NCBI RefSeq assembly: GCF_964019385.1
Contig: NC_088651.1
Span: forward strand, 2,570,101-2,634,100
Direction of reading: 5' to 3'
Source: Sycon ciliatum
Lineage: Eukaryota > Porifera > Calcarea > Leucosolenida > Sycettidae
Length of the DNA stretch: 64,000 bases
A model generated the notes under the pieces. That model was not told where the DNA came from and made no database searches. It worked only from the letters and a program-made list of their open reading frames with translations. This document shows, in pieces, positions 1 through 10,018 of the stretch (positions within the stretch are counted from its first letter, which is position 1; every line of letters starts with the position of its first letter). The position numbers and the translations under genes were made by a program.

Positions 1-797
1 AAGGCGTTAGGGTCTAAGCGTTAGCGCTGTCCAGTACTAGGCTTGAAGCTGCTCCCATCCATACCAATGGCGCATACTCTAGGACTGGCCTCGCAAAACC
101 TCTGTAGACGGTTCGTTTACCAGCACCATCGAGTACGCGAGCAGCTTTGCGCAGGAAGGCGAGGTATTCGCCTTTAGTGCTGTGTTGTGGAGGTGGGTCT
201 TGAAGGAGAGGCCCGAGTCAAATGTGATGCTAAGGAGTTTTACCTCCGATAGCTCAGACACAGTGCGATCTCCAAACATAAGGTCCACCTGTGCCGCTGA
301 TGGGCTATCGTCATGAGCTGGGACTCTGTGGGCTCAAACCTGTCCCGCCACTTCTTTCCCCAGTCATGGAGCGCATGTAGGGTGGCTTGTAAGCTTTTCT
401 TACTGTTTGGGAGCAGTTCCGGTGATACAATACAGGTGTAGACCGTTGTATCATCGGCGAAGGTGGCCAGTGAACATCCAGGAGCTACGCACTGCTCCGC
501 ATCGTTTACATAGATGGGGAACAGAGTTAGCCCCAGTATGCTCCCCTGGGGTACTTCCGACTCTATATGGTAGGGGACTAACTCTGGCCATTCACAACAG
601 CCTGTAGCTTCCTGAGGGACAAATAATCTGTCAGCCAGGTCAGGGCTCTGCCACGGTTGCCGAGTGTCTGCAGCTTGTAGGTGGCCCCGATGTGTGAAAC
701 CTTGTCGAAGGCAACTGCGATATCTACCGAAGCAGCTATCGAGCGTCCTCCACTTCCGGTGGTGAGGGTCCACTCATGATTCAAGTCAGTGACTAGG
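1..797 (-). pseudogene. Decayed non-LTR reverse transcriptase fragment (RTps copy 1)
   Basis: Minus-strand fragment of the RTps family, which has 11 copies here. Palm motifs are visible: VAFDKVSH (motif A), VPQGSILG (motif B) and FADDTTVY (motif C), followed by a thumb-like segment. The reading frame breaks at least twice (near 650 and near 160), so no continuous protein is made. It lacks an endonuclease and the N-terminal half of the RT, as expected of a 5'-truncated LINE copy. The 3' part (towards base 1) carries the same junction as the copy at 11,387-12,345: the thumb region is joined directly to the 3' UTR. It is dead sequence inside the E block. Confidence 0.8.
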
Positions 798-913
798 CTG
801 AGATTGTGTTATCAGTGATGGCGATTATTCAATTTTGCAAATACATATTGCAGCACGGGGCTAACGGGTAGACATTCCAAATACTCAAATAGATATTTCC
901 ACGACAGGAACAT

Positions 914-1003
914 TGCGTTTGATGACTTGCTTCTATGTATCATATGCGTATGGGAGGAGTTCAACCTACGCAGAATGGTGGGTTCGAATCCCACTCATCG
1001 CAT
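914..1003 (+). repeat. tRNA-like sequence (TRL), ATCGCA type
   Basis: This is the reference description of the TRL family. It is about 90 nt. It contains a perfect pol III B-box (GGTTCGAATCC) inside a 5-bp T stem (GTGGG/CCCAC). The end TCATCGCA partly pairs with the start TGCGTTTGATGA. A GCGTA/TACGC stem encloses a 16-nt loop where an anticodon arm would sit. Runs of T follow on the sense strand (TTTT at 1007-1010, seven T at 1021-1027), as at a pol III terminator. The enlarged anticodon-arm loop and poorly paired acceptor mean it is not a normal tRNA. I cannot assign an isotype. It may be a tRNA-derived SINE head or a tRNA relic spread by tandem amplification. Confidence 0.75.
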
Positions 1004-1380
1004 GATTTTGGAATAAGAGATTTTTTTGCAATGAATTGTTCTTCCTAGCAAAAAAAGGTTATTATTATGAATACAGTACAGTATCACCTCTAGCTCGTGT
1101 ATTTTTGTTGTTTGTGTCCATATCCCATGCTCCGCACCTAATGTCGTTTAAGTGCGGAGTAGTGAGCCGATAATGACCACGCAATAACCGAGGGAAAGGT
1201 GTTAACGGGAAAGGTTTGAAGGACAGTTGACTATCACCAACAGCACACCAGCCAGGACGCACACTAGGCTGAGATTTCATCAGATATGGTGATTTTCAAG
1301 TTTGCAGAAACACATTTCAACACTATGCTAATGAGTAGACATTCCAAATACTCAAATAGATAATTCCACGACAGGAACTT

Positions 1381-1471
1381 TGCGTTAGATGACTTGCTAT
1401 AACGGTAAACCTATGCGTATGCAAAGAGTTCAACCTACGCAGTATGGTGGGTTCGAATCCCACTCAACGCA
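1381..1471 (+). repeat. tRNA-like sequence (TRL), AACGCA type
   Basis: Second TRL, 467 bp from the first. The 3' arm ends AACGCA instead of ATCGCA, so it pairs cleanly with the 5' TGCGTT. The B-box GGTTCGAATCC is intact, and a T7 run lies about 20 nt downstream on the sense strand. Confidence 0.75.
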
Positions 1472-1838
1472 TGAGATATATTCAAAGAGATTTTTTTGGA
1501 ATGAATTTTTCTCCATATCCAGCGAAAGTAGGCGTTCTTCGCACACTGTAGGCAAGGGCAAAGAGATAAAAATGGATCTAAATCCGAATAAAATCAGCAC
1601 ACGTTTCCGTAAATTGAAGGGTGAGCACAAGCAAATGAGTCGAAGGAAACTGGTCAACTCAGGGATCACCTGTCATTGAGTATTCCGTAAAAGGAGGCCT
1701 CGGCAGCGGAAAAGCTAAAATTTAGAAAGGAGATCCGGTCAGCTTTTCCATTATTTATTGCATTCCGCCCAAAATCAGCACACTTTTCGTAAATGAAAGA
1801 GTCAACACAAGCAAATGAATCAAAGGGAACTGGTCAAC

Positions 1839-2411
1839 TCACCTGTCATTGAGTAATATTCCGCGAAAGGAGGTCTCAGCAGCGCCGAAACGAAATAAGC
1901 CAGGCCAGGAGACCAAATATCCGAAACAGCTCATGCCTGAAGCAGTTCCAAAGAAGGAAGTTCCTCGTGCATGCACATCCGAAAAGGCAACAACAAAAAG
2001 TCTGCAATGCACACGGCCAGCCGGCCGCGCGATGGTAGGAGCCATGGAGTAACTCCCTGGTCCAGGACCAGGTACCGAGCATCTTACGTAGAATCTTACG
2101 TAGCTACGTAGACAACGTGTTTGAATAGCGGTGTCGTTAGGTAGCGCCATGTGAACACAATAATAGAAAAGCTGACAGGATCGCTTTTCTAAATGGGAGG
2201 CTGTAGGGTTGAGATAGCAGACAGTGGTTGGCGAATGAACAGCCTAGCAAGAACAATACATAATATATGGCGAATGTTCCAGAATGGTCCTTTACTCAAT
2301 AATACCTATACCCTCGGGGTATGCCTTGAAATACGAAATATGCCGAAACAGAAACACAAAAATAAGAATAAGCGGAAGGCTCAAAGAAGGAGGACAGAGG
2401 CATGTCAATAA
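1839..2411. repeat. E-block core: 103-codon ORF (-) and 72-codon ORF (+)
   Basis: Two overlapping repeat-borne ORFs. The minus-strand 103-codon ORF (1,839-2,150) begins MALPNDTAIQTR and runs through nested palindromes (a GTAGCTAC tract, CCTGGTCCTGGACCAGG and GCCGGCTGGC). It ends just at a CAG|GTGAGT that resembles a splice donor. The plus-strand 72-codon ORF (2,193-2,411) begins MGGCRVEIADSG and is Lys/Arg-rich at its end. Between them lies a hairpin (AGAAAAGC/GCTTTTCT). The same pair occurs near 7.0-7.6, 10.0 (first ORF only), 13.2-13.7, 36.5-37.1, 42.0-42.6 and 61.1-61.7 kb. I recognise neither protein. They may be chance ORFs in a repeat. Confidence 0.5.
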
Positions 2412-3280
2412 ACGAGGGAGAGATGTAAGCGGGAAAGGTCTGAAGGACAATTGACTATCACCACCAGAGTAGTAAGTGCGGGGCGGGTTCTGGTGCACTT
2501 TTTGACCTTTGACCTTTGAGCCAAATAAGGCACACTGTGTCGGTCGTGCTTGGTCTGGCCCCGGGACTCCCCAGAGACTCCTTCAGGGTTAAGTACTGAA
2601 GCCTCCAAAGAGATATTTCTGTAGACGATCTTGCTCCCTCGTCGTGACCATCTGTCTAAACATGAGGACAGGTCAGTATCAACCATTGTCAAATTAGTGG
2701 TGTTCTCGACGGCAACACATATCGAGTGGTTTGATCCATGCAACCTGATAACATCAAAATGCGCTACATTCTCACCTCCGACTTTTAATGACTTTTTCAT
2801 GATCTCAAATGTCGTTGAGATTATGTAAGGGCTTACTGCATTGGCTATTTTGTTCTCAGGTTTTTCACCTCCTTTTAAGTCAAATATGTAACAGAACCTT
2901 ACAAGAATATCATGCAGACTTCCAATCGGGCCGGTCATACCAGTTCCAGTTCGCATCGGCCAGTGTTGACGACATCCCGCACACGCCCAAACATAACCGT
3001 CCGAAGAGGCTGTCTTGACTGTTATGTTAACTTGGCGTTGACATCTCTTGCATATCACTTCATTCTCAATCACCCTCCTTCTGGCCAAAAACTGCAGCAC
3101 TGACTCTTTGCCGTGAACGTCTTCTGCTATAACCTTCTTGGACGTTTCTTCCATCTTCAACTGCTCATCGTCAAGTATTGTTTCTGGTTCCACAATCCGA
3201 GGTCCCTGTAGACGATTACTAGAAGCCATTCCTCCAGACGCACAAGATGAAGCAGAGCTAGCCGAGGCGGACGACGACAT
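2405..3280 (-). CDS. Unrecognised protein with a C2C2 zinc ribbon; 3' end runs into repeat
   Basis: I do not recognise this gene by name. The frame stays open above 3,280, but the first ATG is at 3,280. From there the protein has a Ser/Ala-rich start, an acidic stretch, then CKRC and CAGC about 20 residues apart (near residues 77-103). These are followed by W-x-C-x-x-C-R and RTGT, a pattern resembling the zinc ribbon of IS1595/ISXO2-type transposases. No DDE catalytic domain follows. The next ~110 residues (ending near GSKIVYRN) are conserved with the broken copy at 5,968-6,500, which argues for a real former gene. After about residue 225 (near base 2,610) the frame enters the DR1-containing repeat, so the C-terminus is lost or replaced. 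It could be a truncated host gene or a domesticated transposase relative. Confidence 0.5.
   Translation of the reverse strand: MSSSASASSASSCASGGMASSNRLQGPRIVEPETILDDEQLKMEETSKKVIAEDVHGKESVLQFLARRRVIENEVICKRCQRQVNITVKTASSDGYVWACAGCRQHWPMRTGTGMTGPIGSLHDILVRFCYIFDLKGGEKPENKIANAVSPYIISTTFEIMKKSLKVGGENVAHFDVIRLHGSNHSICVAVENTTNLTMVDTDLSSCLDRWSRRGSKIVYRNISLEASVLNPEGVSGESRGQTKHDRHSVPYLAQRSKVKKCTRTRPALTTLVVIVNCPSDLSRLHLSLVY
2440..2600 (-). promoter_or_regulatory. Repeat with a DR1-type nuclear-receptor-like site
   Basis: On the minus strand it reads AAAGGTCAAAGGTCAAAA, a perfect direct repeat of AGGTCA spaced by one base. That is the DR1 architecture bound by HNF4/RXR-type receptors in animals. The same segment recurs at 6,840-7,030 and 34,725-34,900. 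Function is inferred only from motif shape. Confidence 0.35.
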
Positions 3281-3424
3281 GGTGAAATCCGATATATCCA
3301 CTCATCCACTGATCCATCAAGGCGTTGACCAATTAAGCATTTACTCTGCTTTTTATGGCAGCGCTCAGAGGAAATGTACAGTGTGAAACATCTGCCACGT
3401 ACTGGTATAATCATGTTGAACTGG

Positions 3425-4160
3425 TTAATCTAACACATGCAGGGTGTGATGATCAACACCATGTACAGTGCTAACACTGGAAATTGCATTGGGTGGTAAC
3501 AGTTGACGGCGAGGCATGAGCGATTTACAGTCTAGTCAGTTTATTCAGACCCAATGTGAAATTGTCATGTACTGAGGTCCAAAATTTGAACTAGTGATTC
3601 CAACGTGACCAGTGTTTGATGACCCACACCAACAACGCTGTTCACATTGGACTATTCCATAAAGCGATAATTATTTGAGAGCGAATCAAAGGGTACTCGG
3701 AAGTGAGCTTAGGGCTGTAGAGCTGTGCATTCGTTTTGCAACAACTTGAATAAACTATGACTTGTGAAGTAGCACCCACAATAGTTATTGTCCTAAAGCT
3801 TACACAAAGGGCTGTGTTACTGTACAATTGGCACCGGATTGGATTCTGTTCAGAATAAAAAAACTCCAAAAAATATCACTGGTTTCAGTGCGATAGCGAA
3901 CACGTCAGAACTGTTGAGCCTGTCACATACTGCAAACATCTAAGCCCACATAGTCATCACTTCAATGTATGTACAGTTCACACACATAGTCAACTCCGCG
4001 AGGCTGAACACTAATAGGTAAACAATCAGAGCACTTTCACGTGTGTACATAGAAATTTCTGGCAGAATACCAGTTTACTGTCTAAGGCTATTCCCAGTAC
4101 CATGAGGCACTGGGTTTCAGGAACCATTTCACCTTGGATTGTAGCTGACGCGGAGCAGGT
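3425..4160. other. No gene seen
   Basis: AT-rich, apparently single-copy sequence. Only short ORFs without recognisable domains occur, and no tRNA-like sequence or transposon end was noticed. It could hold the promoter of the minus-strand zinc-ribbon gene, but no specific motif supports this. Confidence 0.4.
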
Positions 4161-4164
4161 ATGA

Positions 4165-4521
4165 CTAGTCGGGCTCGAATGTCAATCGCCAGGTCGCACC
4201 CCAGGCAGCAAGGGCAGTGGCGGCGGTCTCGGAGTCATCACAGTCAGCTGCTATATTGCCGTGGCACTGAATACACTTGCACAGCGTTGCATAATCTGCG
4301 TATGCGGCAGGGCTGGTCGATTGGGGAAGGTGATCCTCCCGGTCTCGGAAAACAGTTCCGAAGTGACAACACTTCCCAAAAAGTGCAACGATGATTACAA
4401 TAGCTACTGAAACAATCAGGATAAAAGACGAGATGATCGTAAGCAGTGGAGTGGATCGTAAGCAGTGGAGTTCTAGTGAAAAGATTACGAAAGCCACTCC
4501 GACTCTTTCCGGCACTCTCAC
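4165..4521 (-). CDS. Possible exon with one membrane segment (uncertain)
   Basis: Minus-strand ORF of up to 118 codons outside any repeat I can see. A hydrophobic run of about 22 residues (LTIISSFILIVSVAIVIIVA) looks like a transmembrane helix. It is followed by a Cys/His-containing tail and an Ala/Thr-rich C-terminus. The first codon is not a firm start, and splice sites on either side are plausible but unproven. An 18-base tandem duplication (GATCGTAAGCAGTGGAGT twice, from 4,437) lies within it, which weakens the coding case. It could be one exon of a small membrane protein or a chance ORF. Confidence 0.2.
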   Translation of the reverse strand: MRVPERVGVAFVIFSLELHCLRSTPLLTIISSFILIVSVAIVIIVALFGKCCHFGTVFRDREDHLPQSTSPAAYADYATLCKCIQCHGNIAADCDDSETAATALAAWGATWRLTFEPD

Positions 4522-4579
4522 ACCTACTCTTAGCCAACTGCCTCATCTCCTGACCCATCGCATGAACCATCTTCACTCG

Positions 4580-5555
4580 GTTCCGTCAATGGGTCGCCAC
4601 ATCTCCCGATACTGTCCATATCGCTTTCTGAAGTCGCCTTCTAGTCAGCTCAGGACCTTTGCTCTTAGAAATTCGAAAACTCCACTTCAGTGAGTATCCA
4701 CAGAATCTAGATGAGCTAATCGTACTCAATGGGCACCCTTCTCATTTATTTGTTATTTGTTTAGTATGGGTGTACTTTCAGTCTCGTGACCGGAAGGAAC
4801 AGGTGACGAATATGGATACTGCAAACCGTGTAAAAATGCCCGTTGTGGACAAGACAATGATCGAATTATTGAGAAAGCCTTTCTCCAAGAGTATGCTCTA
4901 ATACAAAAACGTCAAGTAGGAACGGTCGTATTTTAATAGAGGTGGCTTTCTCGCAAGGTATTATGCACGTGATGCAATATTCAGTTGGGACATTTCTGCG
5001 CATATTCGCACAATCCTCTCCGGCAGCATCTGGAGAATAAATCTGTTCTGTTCATAGACGAAATCAAGTTTCAAAATTACTGACGACACGGAAACACAGG
5101 CAACCTAGTTATAGCGTCACTACAGCCGAGCAGGAGACGTGAACATACAAGAACTTGAACGCAATTGATTGTTTCCATACACTGTGTTCATTGGGCGAGT
5201 AACTACTACTGCTTACTAGCAATAGACTGTGCATGTCTTCCGACCCGGCCTGCATAGTGCATCTTGTTCGTGTCCTCTTGCGTGGATTGACCACGCAAAC
5301 CTGCACGGAAGCACGGTTCCTTAGGACATAGTGCTGCCTGTACAACCAACAACTGACCCGCACGAACGAATAAGACTATGCAGTGAAACTATAGGCCTAT
5401 AACAAACGAACATAAAGCAAAGAACAATGTAGTGGATTGGACTACAAACCCACGTGAATGCGTAAGGGATTGACGTGCGATAAGCGAATTCTTTTACTCT
5501 ATTCAATCTTGAGGCTAAGAAAATAAGCCAACGGGTTCTCTATGTGACTGTGTGC
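4580..5555. other. No gene seen
   Basis: Apparently single-copy DNA with short ORFs only. No domain, tRNA-like sequence, inverted repeat or duplicated segment was noticed. Confidence 0.4.
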
Positions 5556-5561
5556 GAAATA

Positions 5562-5965
5562 CCGTAGAATCCCGCGGATAAGCCCATGGGCTTATCTGTT
5601 TCACAAGGACATTTCAGTGGGCTTATACGAGAACATGGGCTTATACGCGGGCATGGGCTTATACGCCGACACCAAGTTGTGCTATTGAAAAGTATCAAGG
5701 AAGTGTGAAGGACATTGCTGAAAACCACCGTGCAAACAAAAACAACCGATGATTGTGCTGAAATGTACGAAAAAAACTATAATGTGCATGTACTACGTAC
5801 ATGTACATGTACATGGTATGGCCAAGAGTCCATAATTTATGGACTCCCGGTATGACCTAGGCCCATGGGCTTGTACGATGAAGCTGTGTGATGTTCGAAC
5901 AAACCCTGGGCTTATGCGCGGGCATGGGCTTATACGCTGGTGGGCTTATCCGCGGGATTCTACGG
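5562..5965. mobile_element. TA-flanked inverted-repeat transposon (MITE-like)
   Basis: A 404-bp element with perfect 25-bp terminal inverted repeats: CCGTAGAATCCCGCGGATAA... at 5,562-5,586 and its complement at 5,941-5,965. It is flanked by TA on both sides (5,560-5,561 and 5,966-5,967), the target duplication of Tc1/mariner-type elements. Just inside both ends lie repeated GGGCTTATACG motifs, possible transposase-binding sites. The centre holds alternating ACATGT tracts and the palindrome GAGTCCATAATTTATGGACTC. No transposase is encoded. It sits at the 3' end of the broken zinc-ribbon gene copy. Confidence 0.8.
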
Positions 5966-5967
5966 TA

Positions 5968-6500
5968 ACGCTTCAGACACAGAGCTTTAGCGCTATCTAC
6001 ATAAGGTATTCGTCTTTTAATTAATGCATTCAATTTGCCATTCATTGTTTTTAAATCCTCCAGGAAACTGGCAATGGCTTTCCTGTGTTCCTCTTTGTAG
6101 TGAGCAGAATCTGATTGTGTCTGATCAGCTACATTTATATAGTGGCATTTACTACACTTCATCGCAGCAGGGATGGCACACAAGTGCGATTGTGTGTGAA
6201 CGATCTTGCTTCCTGGTCGTGACGATTTGTCTAAAACGGTGGACATGTCAGTATCAACCACTGTCAAATTAGTGGTGTTCTCAATGGCAACACATATTGG
6301 TGTAACTGATCCATGCAACTTGATCACATCATAATACACGACTTTCTCACCTCCGAGGCTTAATGACTTGTCCAGGATCTCTTTTGTCATTGCGATTATT
6401 AATTTTAGGAGCTTGCTGCATTGGGAACTTTTTTCTCAAGTGGTGCAGTTTCTTTCAAGTCAAATATCGAAAGGAGCGTTAAGAGAATATCCTGCAGACT
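5968..6500 (-). pseudogene. Broken paralogue of the zinc-ribbon gene
   Basis: On the minus strand, 6,390-6,190 encodes KSLSLGGEKVVYYDVIKLHG and CVAIENTTNLTVVDTD, clearly related to KSLKVGGENVAHFDVIRLHG and CVAVENTTNLTMVDTD of the ORF at 2.4-3.3 kb. Upstream (6,400-6,480) a related SLQDILLTLLSIFDLK segment is separated by stop codons, and the zinc-ribbon part is absent. Downstream it has what the first copy lacks: a possible CSKC element and a helical Lys/Glu-rich C-terminal region, ending where the transposon at 5,562-5,965 is inserted. Together the two copies outline the original gene. This one cannot encode the full protein. Confidence 0.55.
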
Positions 6501-6559
6501 TGCTTGTACGATGTGTGAATAAAACGAATGCAAGGAACGTGAACTTTTTGCTGCACATC

Positions 6560-7030
6560 TACGAAGTGCGAATCAGGGAGTAGTATAATGACACGTGTAC
6601 TAGTACACCTTGTGTTGCACTGCGTCTTTTCCACACGCATAGAACCACTGAAGGTCACACGCTCCGCGTGCGTATGCGCGCATGCGCAATATGTCATTCA
6701 CTGCATACAATGCACATCTACGATGTGCAAATCAGGGAATAGTACGTATTTTACTACTCCACGGTGCGAATGCACCGAACGTGCACAAGTGCACGTTCGC
6801 CACCTATGGCGAAAAGAACCTTAAGGATGACATTTATGGCATGCCAGGGGTCAAAGGTCAAACTCTGGGGAGTCCCGGGGCCAGACCAAGCACGACCGCC
6901 ACAGTGTGCCTTATTTGGCTCAAATGTCAAAGGTCAAAAAGTGCACCAGAACCCGCCCCGCACTTACTACTCTGGTGGTGATAGTCAATTGTCCTTCAGA
7001 CCTTTCCCGCTTACATCTCTCCCTCGTTTA
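6560..7030. promoter_or_regulatory. GC-rich duplicated segment with NRF1-like and DR1-like motifs
   Basis: Contains the palindrome GCGCATGCGC (near 6,676, the NRF1 recognition core), then two direct repeats of RGGTCA type: GGGTCAAAGGTCA at about 6,848, and a one-base-degenerate partner near 6,925 (perfect in the copy at 34.80 kb). It also contains the palindromes CGAACGTGCAC/GTGCACGTTCG, and ATCTACGA-GTGC-AATCAGGGA twice. The segment is repeated almost intact at 34,440-34,900. Regulatory activity is inferred from motifs only. Confidence 0.35.
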
Positions 7031-7860
7031 TTGACATGCCTCTGTCCTCCTTCTTTGAGCCTTGCGCTTATTCTTATTTTTGTGTTTCTGTTTCGGTATA
7101 TTTCGTATTTCAAGGCATACCCCGAGGGTATAGGTATTATTGAGTAAAGGACCATTCTGGAACATTCGCCATATATTATGTATTGTTCTTGCTAGGCTGT
7201 TCATTCGCCAACCACTGTCTGCTATCTCAACCCTACAGCCTCCCATTTAGAAAAGCGCTCCTGTCAGCTTTTCTATTATTTAGAAACGCGATCCTGTCAG
7301 CTTTTCTATTATTGTGTTCACATGGCAGAAAAAACGACATCGCTATGCTACGTAAGTTTCTACGTAAGGTGCTCGGTATTTCACTTAGGCTACGTAAGTC
7401 TCTACGTAAGGTGCTCGGTATTAGATCTACCAACGCGTGGTAGCCGTGTGCTGTGCAGGTGCACGGCAGACATTGTGTTCAGTGCATGCAGTCCGCGGAT
7501 CCGTGTTCGGATGTGCATGCGCGAGGAACTTCCTTCTTTGGAACTGCTTCTTGCATGAGCTGTTTCGGATATTTCGTCTCATGGCCTGGCTTATTTCGTT
7601 TCGGCGCTGCTGAGACCTCCTTTCGCGGAATATTACTCAATGACAGGTGAGTTGACCAGTTGCCTTTGATTCATTTGCTTGTGTTGACTCTTTCATTTAG
7701 GAAAAGTGTGCTGATTTTGGGGCGGAATGCAATAAATAATGGAAAAGTTGCAGGATCTCTTTTATAAATTTTGCTTTTCTGCTGCCGAGCTGCGAGGCCT
7801 CCTTTTACGGAATACTCGATGACAGGTGATCTCTAAGTAACGTTGACCGGTTTCCTTCGA
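7028..7860. repeat. Diverged E-block fragment
   Basis: Carries the 72-codon ORF region on the minus strand (7,028-7,246), a duplicated hairpin (GCTTTTCT units at about 7,250-7,310) and a diverged version of the 103-codon ORF region in which the start and palindromes differ. It then has the two direct ~180-bp units that each contain CAATGACAGGTGA. It ends without a TRL; monomer-like sequence fades near 7,970. Confidence 0.65.
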
Positions 7861-7969
7861 TTCATTTGCTTATGTTCACCTTTTATTTACGGAAACGTGT
7901 GCTGATTTTATTCGGATTTAGATCCATTTTTTATCTCTTTGCTCTTGTCTACAGTGTTCGAAGAACGCG

Positions 7970-9590
7970 AGTTCAACATCTTGACGGTAAGGCTTATGTT
8001 AGATGTGTTGTCGAAATACTCATATTCATTGTACATTGGTACGTTACAAGTAAGGCACTGGTCAGTGGCATACTATCTTTGGCAGTTCCCAATCTGGAGG
8101 GAAAGGTTCAAGTACCAATTGACCGAGTTTGCAAAATATATTCGCATATCAGGGGAAATCTCTATTGTGGAGACGTTCAGTAACTTGTTTGTTTCATACG
8201 AAACAAGCCAATGGGTGCAGTCTCGTCTCGTGAAAATCTCGTACTTTTATGATTGGATTTGTTTACTCAAGTCTGGGCTGTTTGATTTGTGAGTACCGCC
8301 GAGATTGCACTGCCTCAAATAAAGTTTCGTGCCGCCAAAGCAAGAATTACGATCTGCAATCTGTTTGTAGTACCTGTAAGAATGTGGAGTACATGTATCG
8401 TACTTTCTCTGTTGCTGTTTCGGTTGCCGTCATGTTGCTAAAGAAAGGTTCAGTAGAGAGGTTCTGCAAAACGAAAATTCGAACGAAGTTTCGCGACAGT
8501 CCTTGCGAAAGTGTGTGCGAATTTTAGCACGAACTTTGCGTTCTGCACATTTTCGTAGTTTGCGCGGGCCAAGTGCACTTACGCCATGACCCGATCTCAC
8601 GAAATTTCCTACGACAGTTCATTTCGCGTTCCCTGCAAGTTTCGCGTCCAAAGGTGCGAAGTTTCGCATTTCATGATGTAGAGCGAAAGTTTGTACGCAT
8701 TTTCGTTTGGCAGAATCTCTCTAGTGACTCAATTGTTTCATACGAGACGAGTCAATGAGTCGGTGTGGCTTAGAATCTTTCGCTGTAGAAGAAATCTATT
8801 CGTATGTCTATTGGAGATATAATTGTATTCTCTGGTTATAAATAGGTTAAGCTCACAGAATAAATACCATCGGTCCCTTGGTGTTCGTCCTAAAGAGGTT
8901 CGACTGGATATCATTCATACTCACCAAAAGATGTGTAAGATTTTATTATTGTGGAGTGCCTTGTTTATCTCTCAGTACCTCCAACCATAGCCTTGCCCCT
9001 TTTCTCCTCAGGATCAGTGTAGTTGTTGGAACGAGGTTTTGGACTCAGCAATGTATTCGTTTACATTTTAATACATGTTTATTGTTCCTCCTTTGCTGTG
9101 TTGTTTTAGACGATCGTGGACTAACAGTTTGAAGTCATTGAACTACTTCCAAAAGTTGTATCGACATCAACAGGATTACGATTTAAGTTTCAATATGATG
9201 CTGGATGACCTTATCACGATAACCCATGACTATAAACCATTATAAACACAGAATCAACAAAAACATCTGCGACACGCACCTGGCGCATAGCTACATTTCT
9301 CAAATAAATCTGATTGAGGGTGGAGAAATCTGAAATATCTGAAAGGCAAAACAATTTTATGACAGAGTCATGAAATTCTGCAACAGCAACATGCACAGAA
9401 TGACCTCCGTATAAAAAAAGTATCACCGCCACTGCTCACATGTTTCCCCGCAGAAGAACATGCATTATGCTAGTGCCATTTTCTGCAAGAAAAGGCTTGC
9501 ACATCAATGCGTATAATATAGTATTGATATGATGTGAAGGCCATCATTTACATATTGATATAGGGCATTCCATTGATTGGTGACAGAAAA
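7970..9590. other. No gene seen; short hairpins
   Basis: About 1.6 kb with no recognisable protein. It has repeated TTTCGC/GCGAA words between 8,450 and 8,700, and two related hairpin-like tracts (TTGTTTCATACGAAACAA near 8,187 and a diverged partner near 8,733). Possibly an old unidentified transposon. Confidence 0.35.
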
Positions 9591-9600
9591 AACAAAAGAA

Positions 9601-10018
9601 ATTATAGCAATAAAAACTGCTTTATGGCAGTTTTCTAAAAAAAGTTATTGTGTTCTAATCCATGGACCCCGTCTAAAAAGTAAGAAATTAACGAAATGTG
9701 ATAGCCGAAAATTAAAATTTCACACAAACCTCACAATAATCACACACAGAATTAAAAGCTACATGTAGAAGACCTTTTCCCCTCGTGATCCTCTTTCCTA
9801 TGCATATATGACATGCATGTTGCCAATTGTTGGTGCAGTACAAGTTTAGTGTTGAAAGCAGCATTTCAACTGTTGTGATTATTGTGAGGTTTTGTGTGAA
9901 ATTTTAATTTTCGGCTATCACATTTCGTTAATTTCTTACTTTTTAGACGGGGTCCATGGACTAGAACACAATAACTTTTTTTAGAAAACTGCCATAAAGC
10001 AGTTTTTATTGCTATAAT
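9601..10018. mobile_element. Long-inverted-repeat element (MITE-like)
   Basis: Near-perfect 144-bp inverted repeats (9,601-9,744 and 9,875-10,018) surround a ~130-bp spacer. The ends read ATTATAGCAATAAAAACTGC, and the outer arm holds a further small palindrome (AAAACTGC..GCAGTTTT). A TA at each edge fits a TA target duplication but is also part of the repeat, so that is not certain. It lies exactly at the start of the forward E block, replacing the block's 72-codon ORF half. No coding capacity. Confidence 0.75.

Larger units (their letters stand above)
1..2540 (-). repeat. Inverted E block
   Basis: This whole stretch is the reverse complement of the forward block at about 10,019-12,180 (and of 61,050-63,500). 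Read on the minus strand it holds, in order, the 72-codon ORF region, the palindromic 103-codon ORF region, two TRLs 469 bp apart and a decayed reverse-transcriptase fragment. It is the only inverted E copy in the window. Seen by direct comparison; the exact edges are approximate. Confidence 0.85.
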
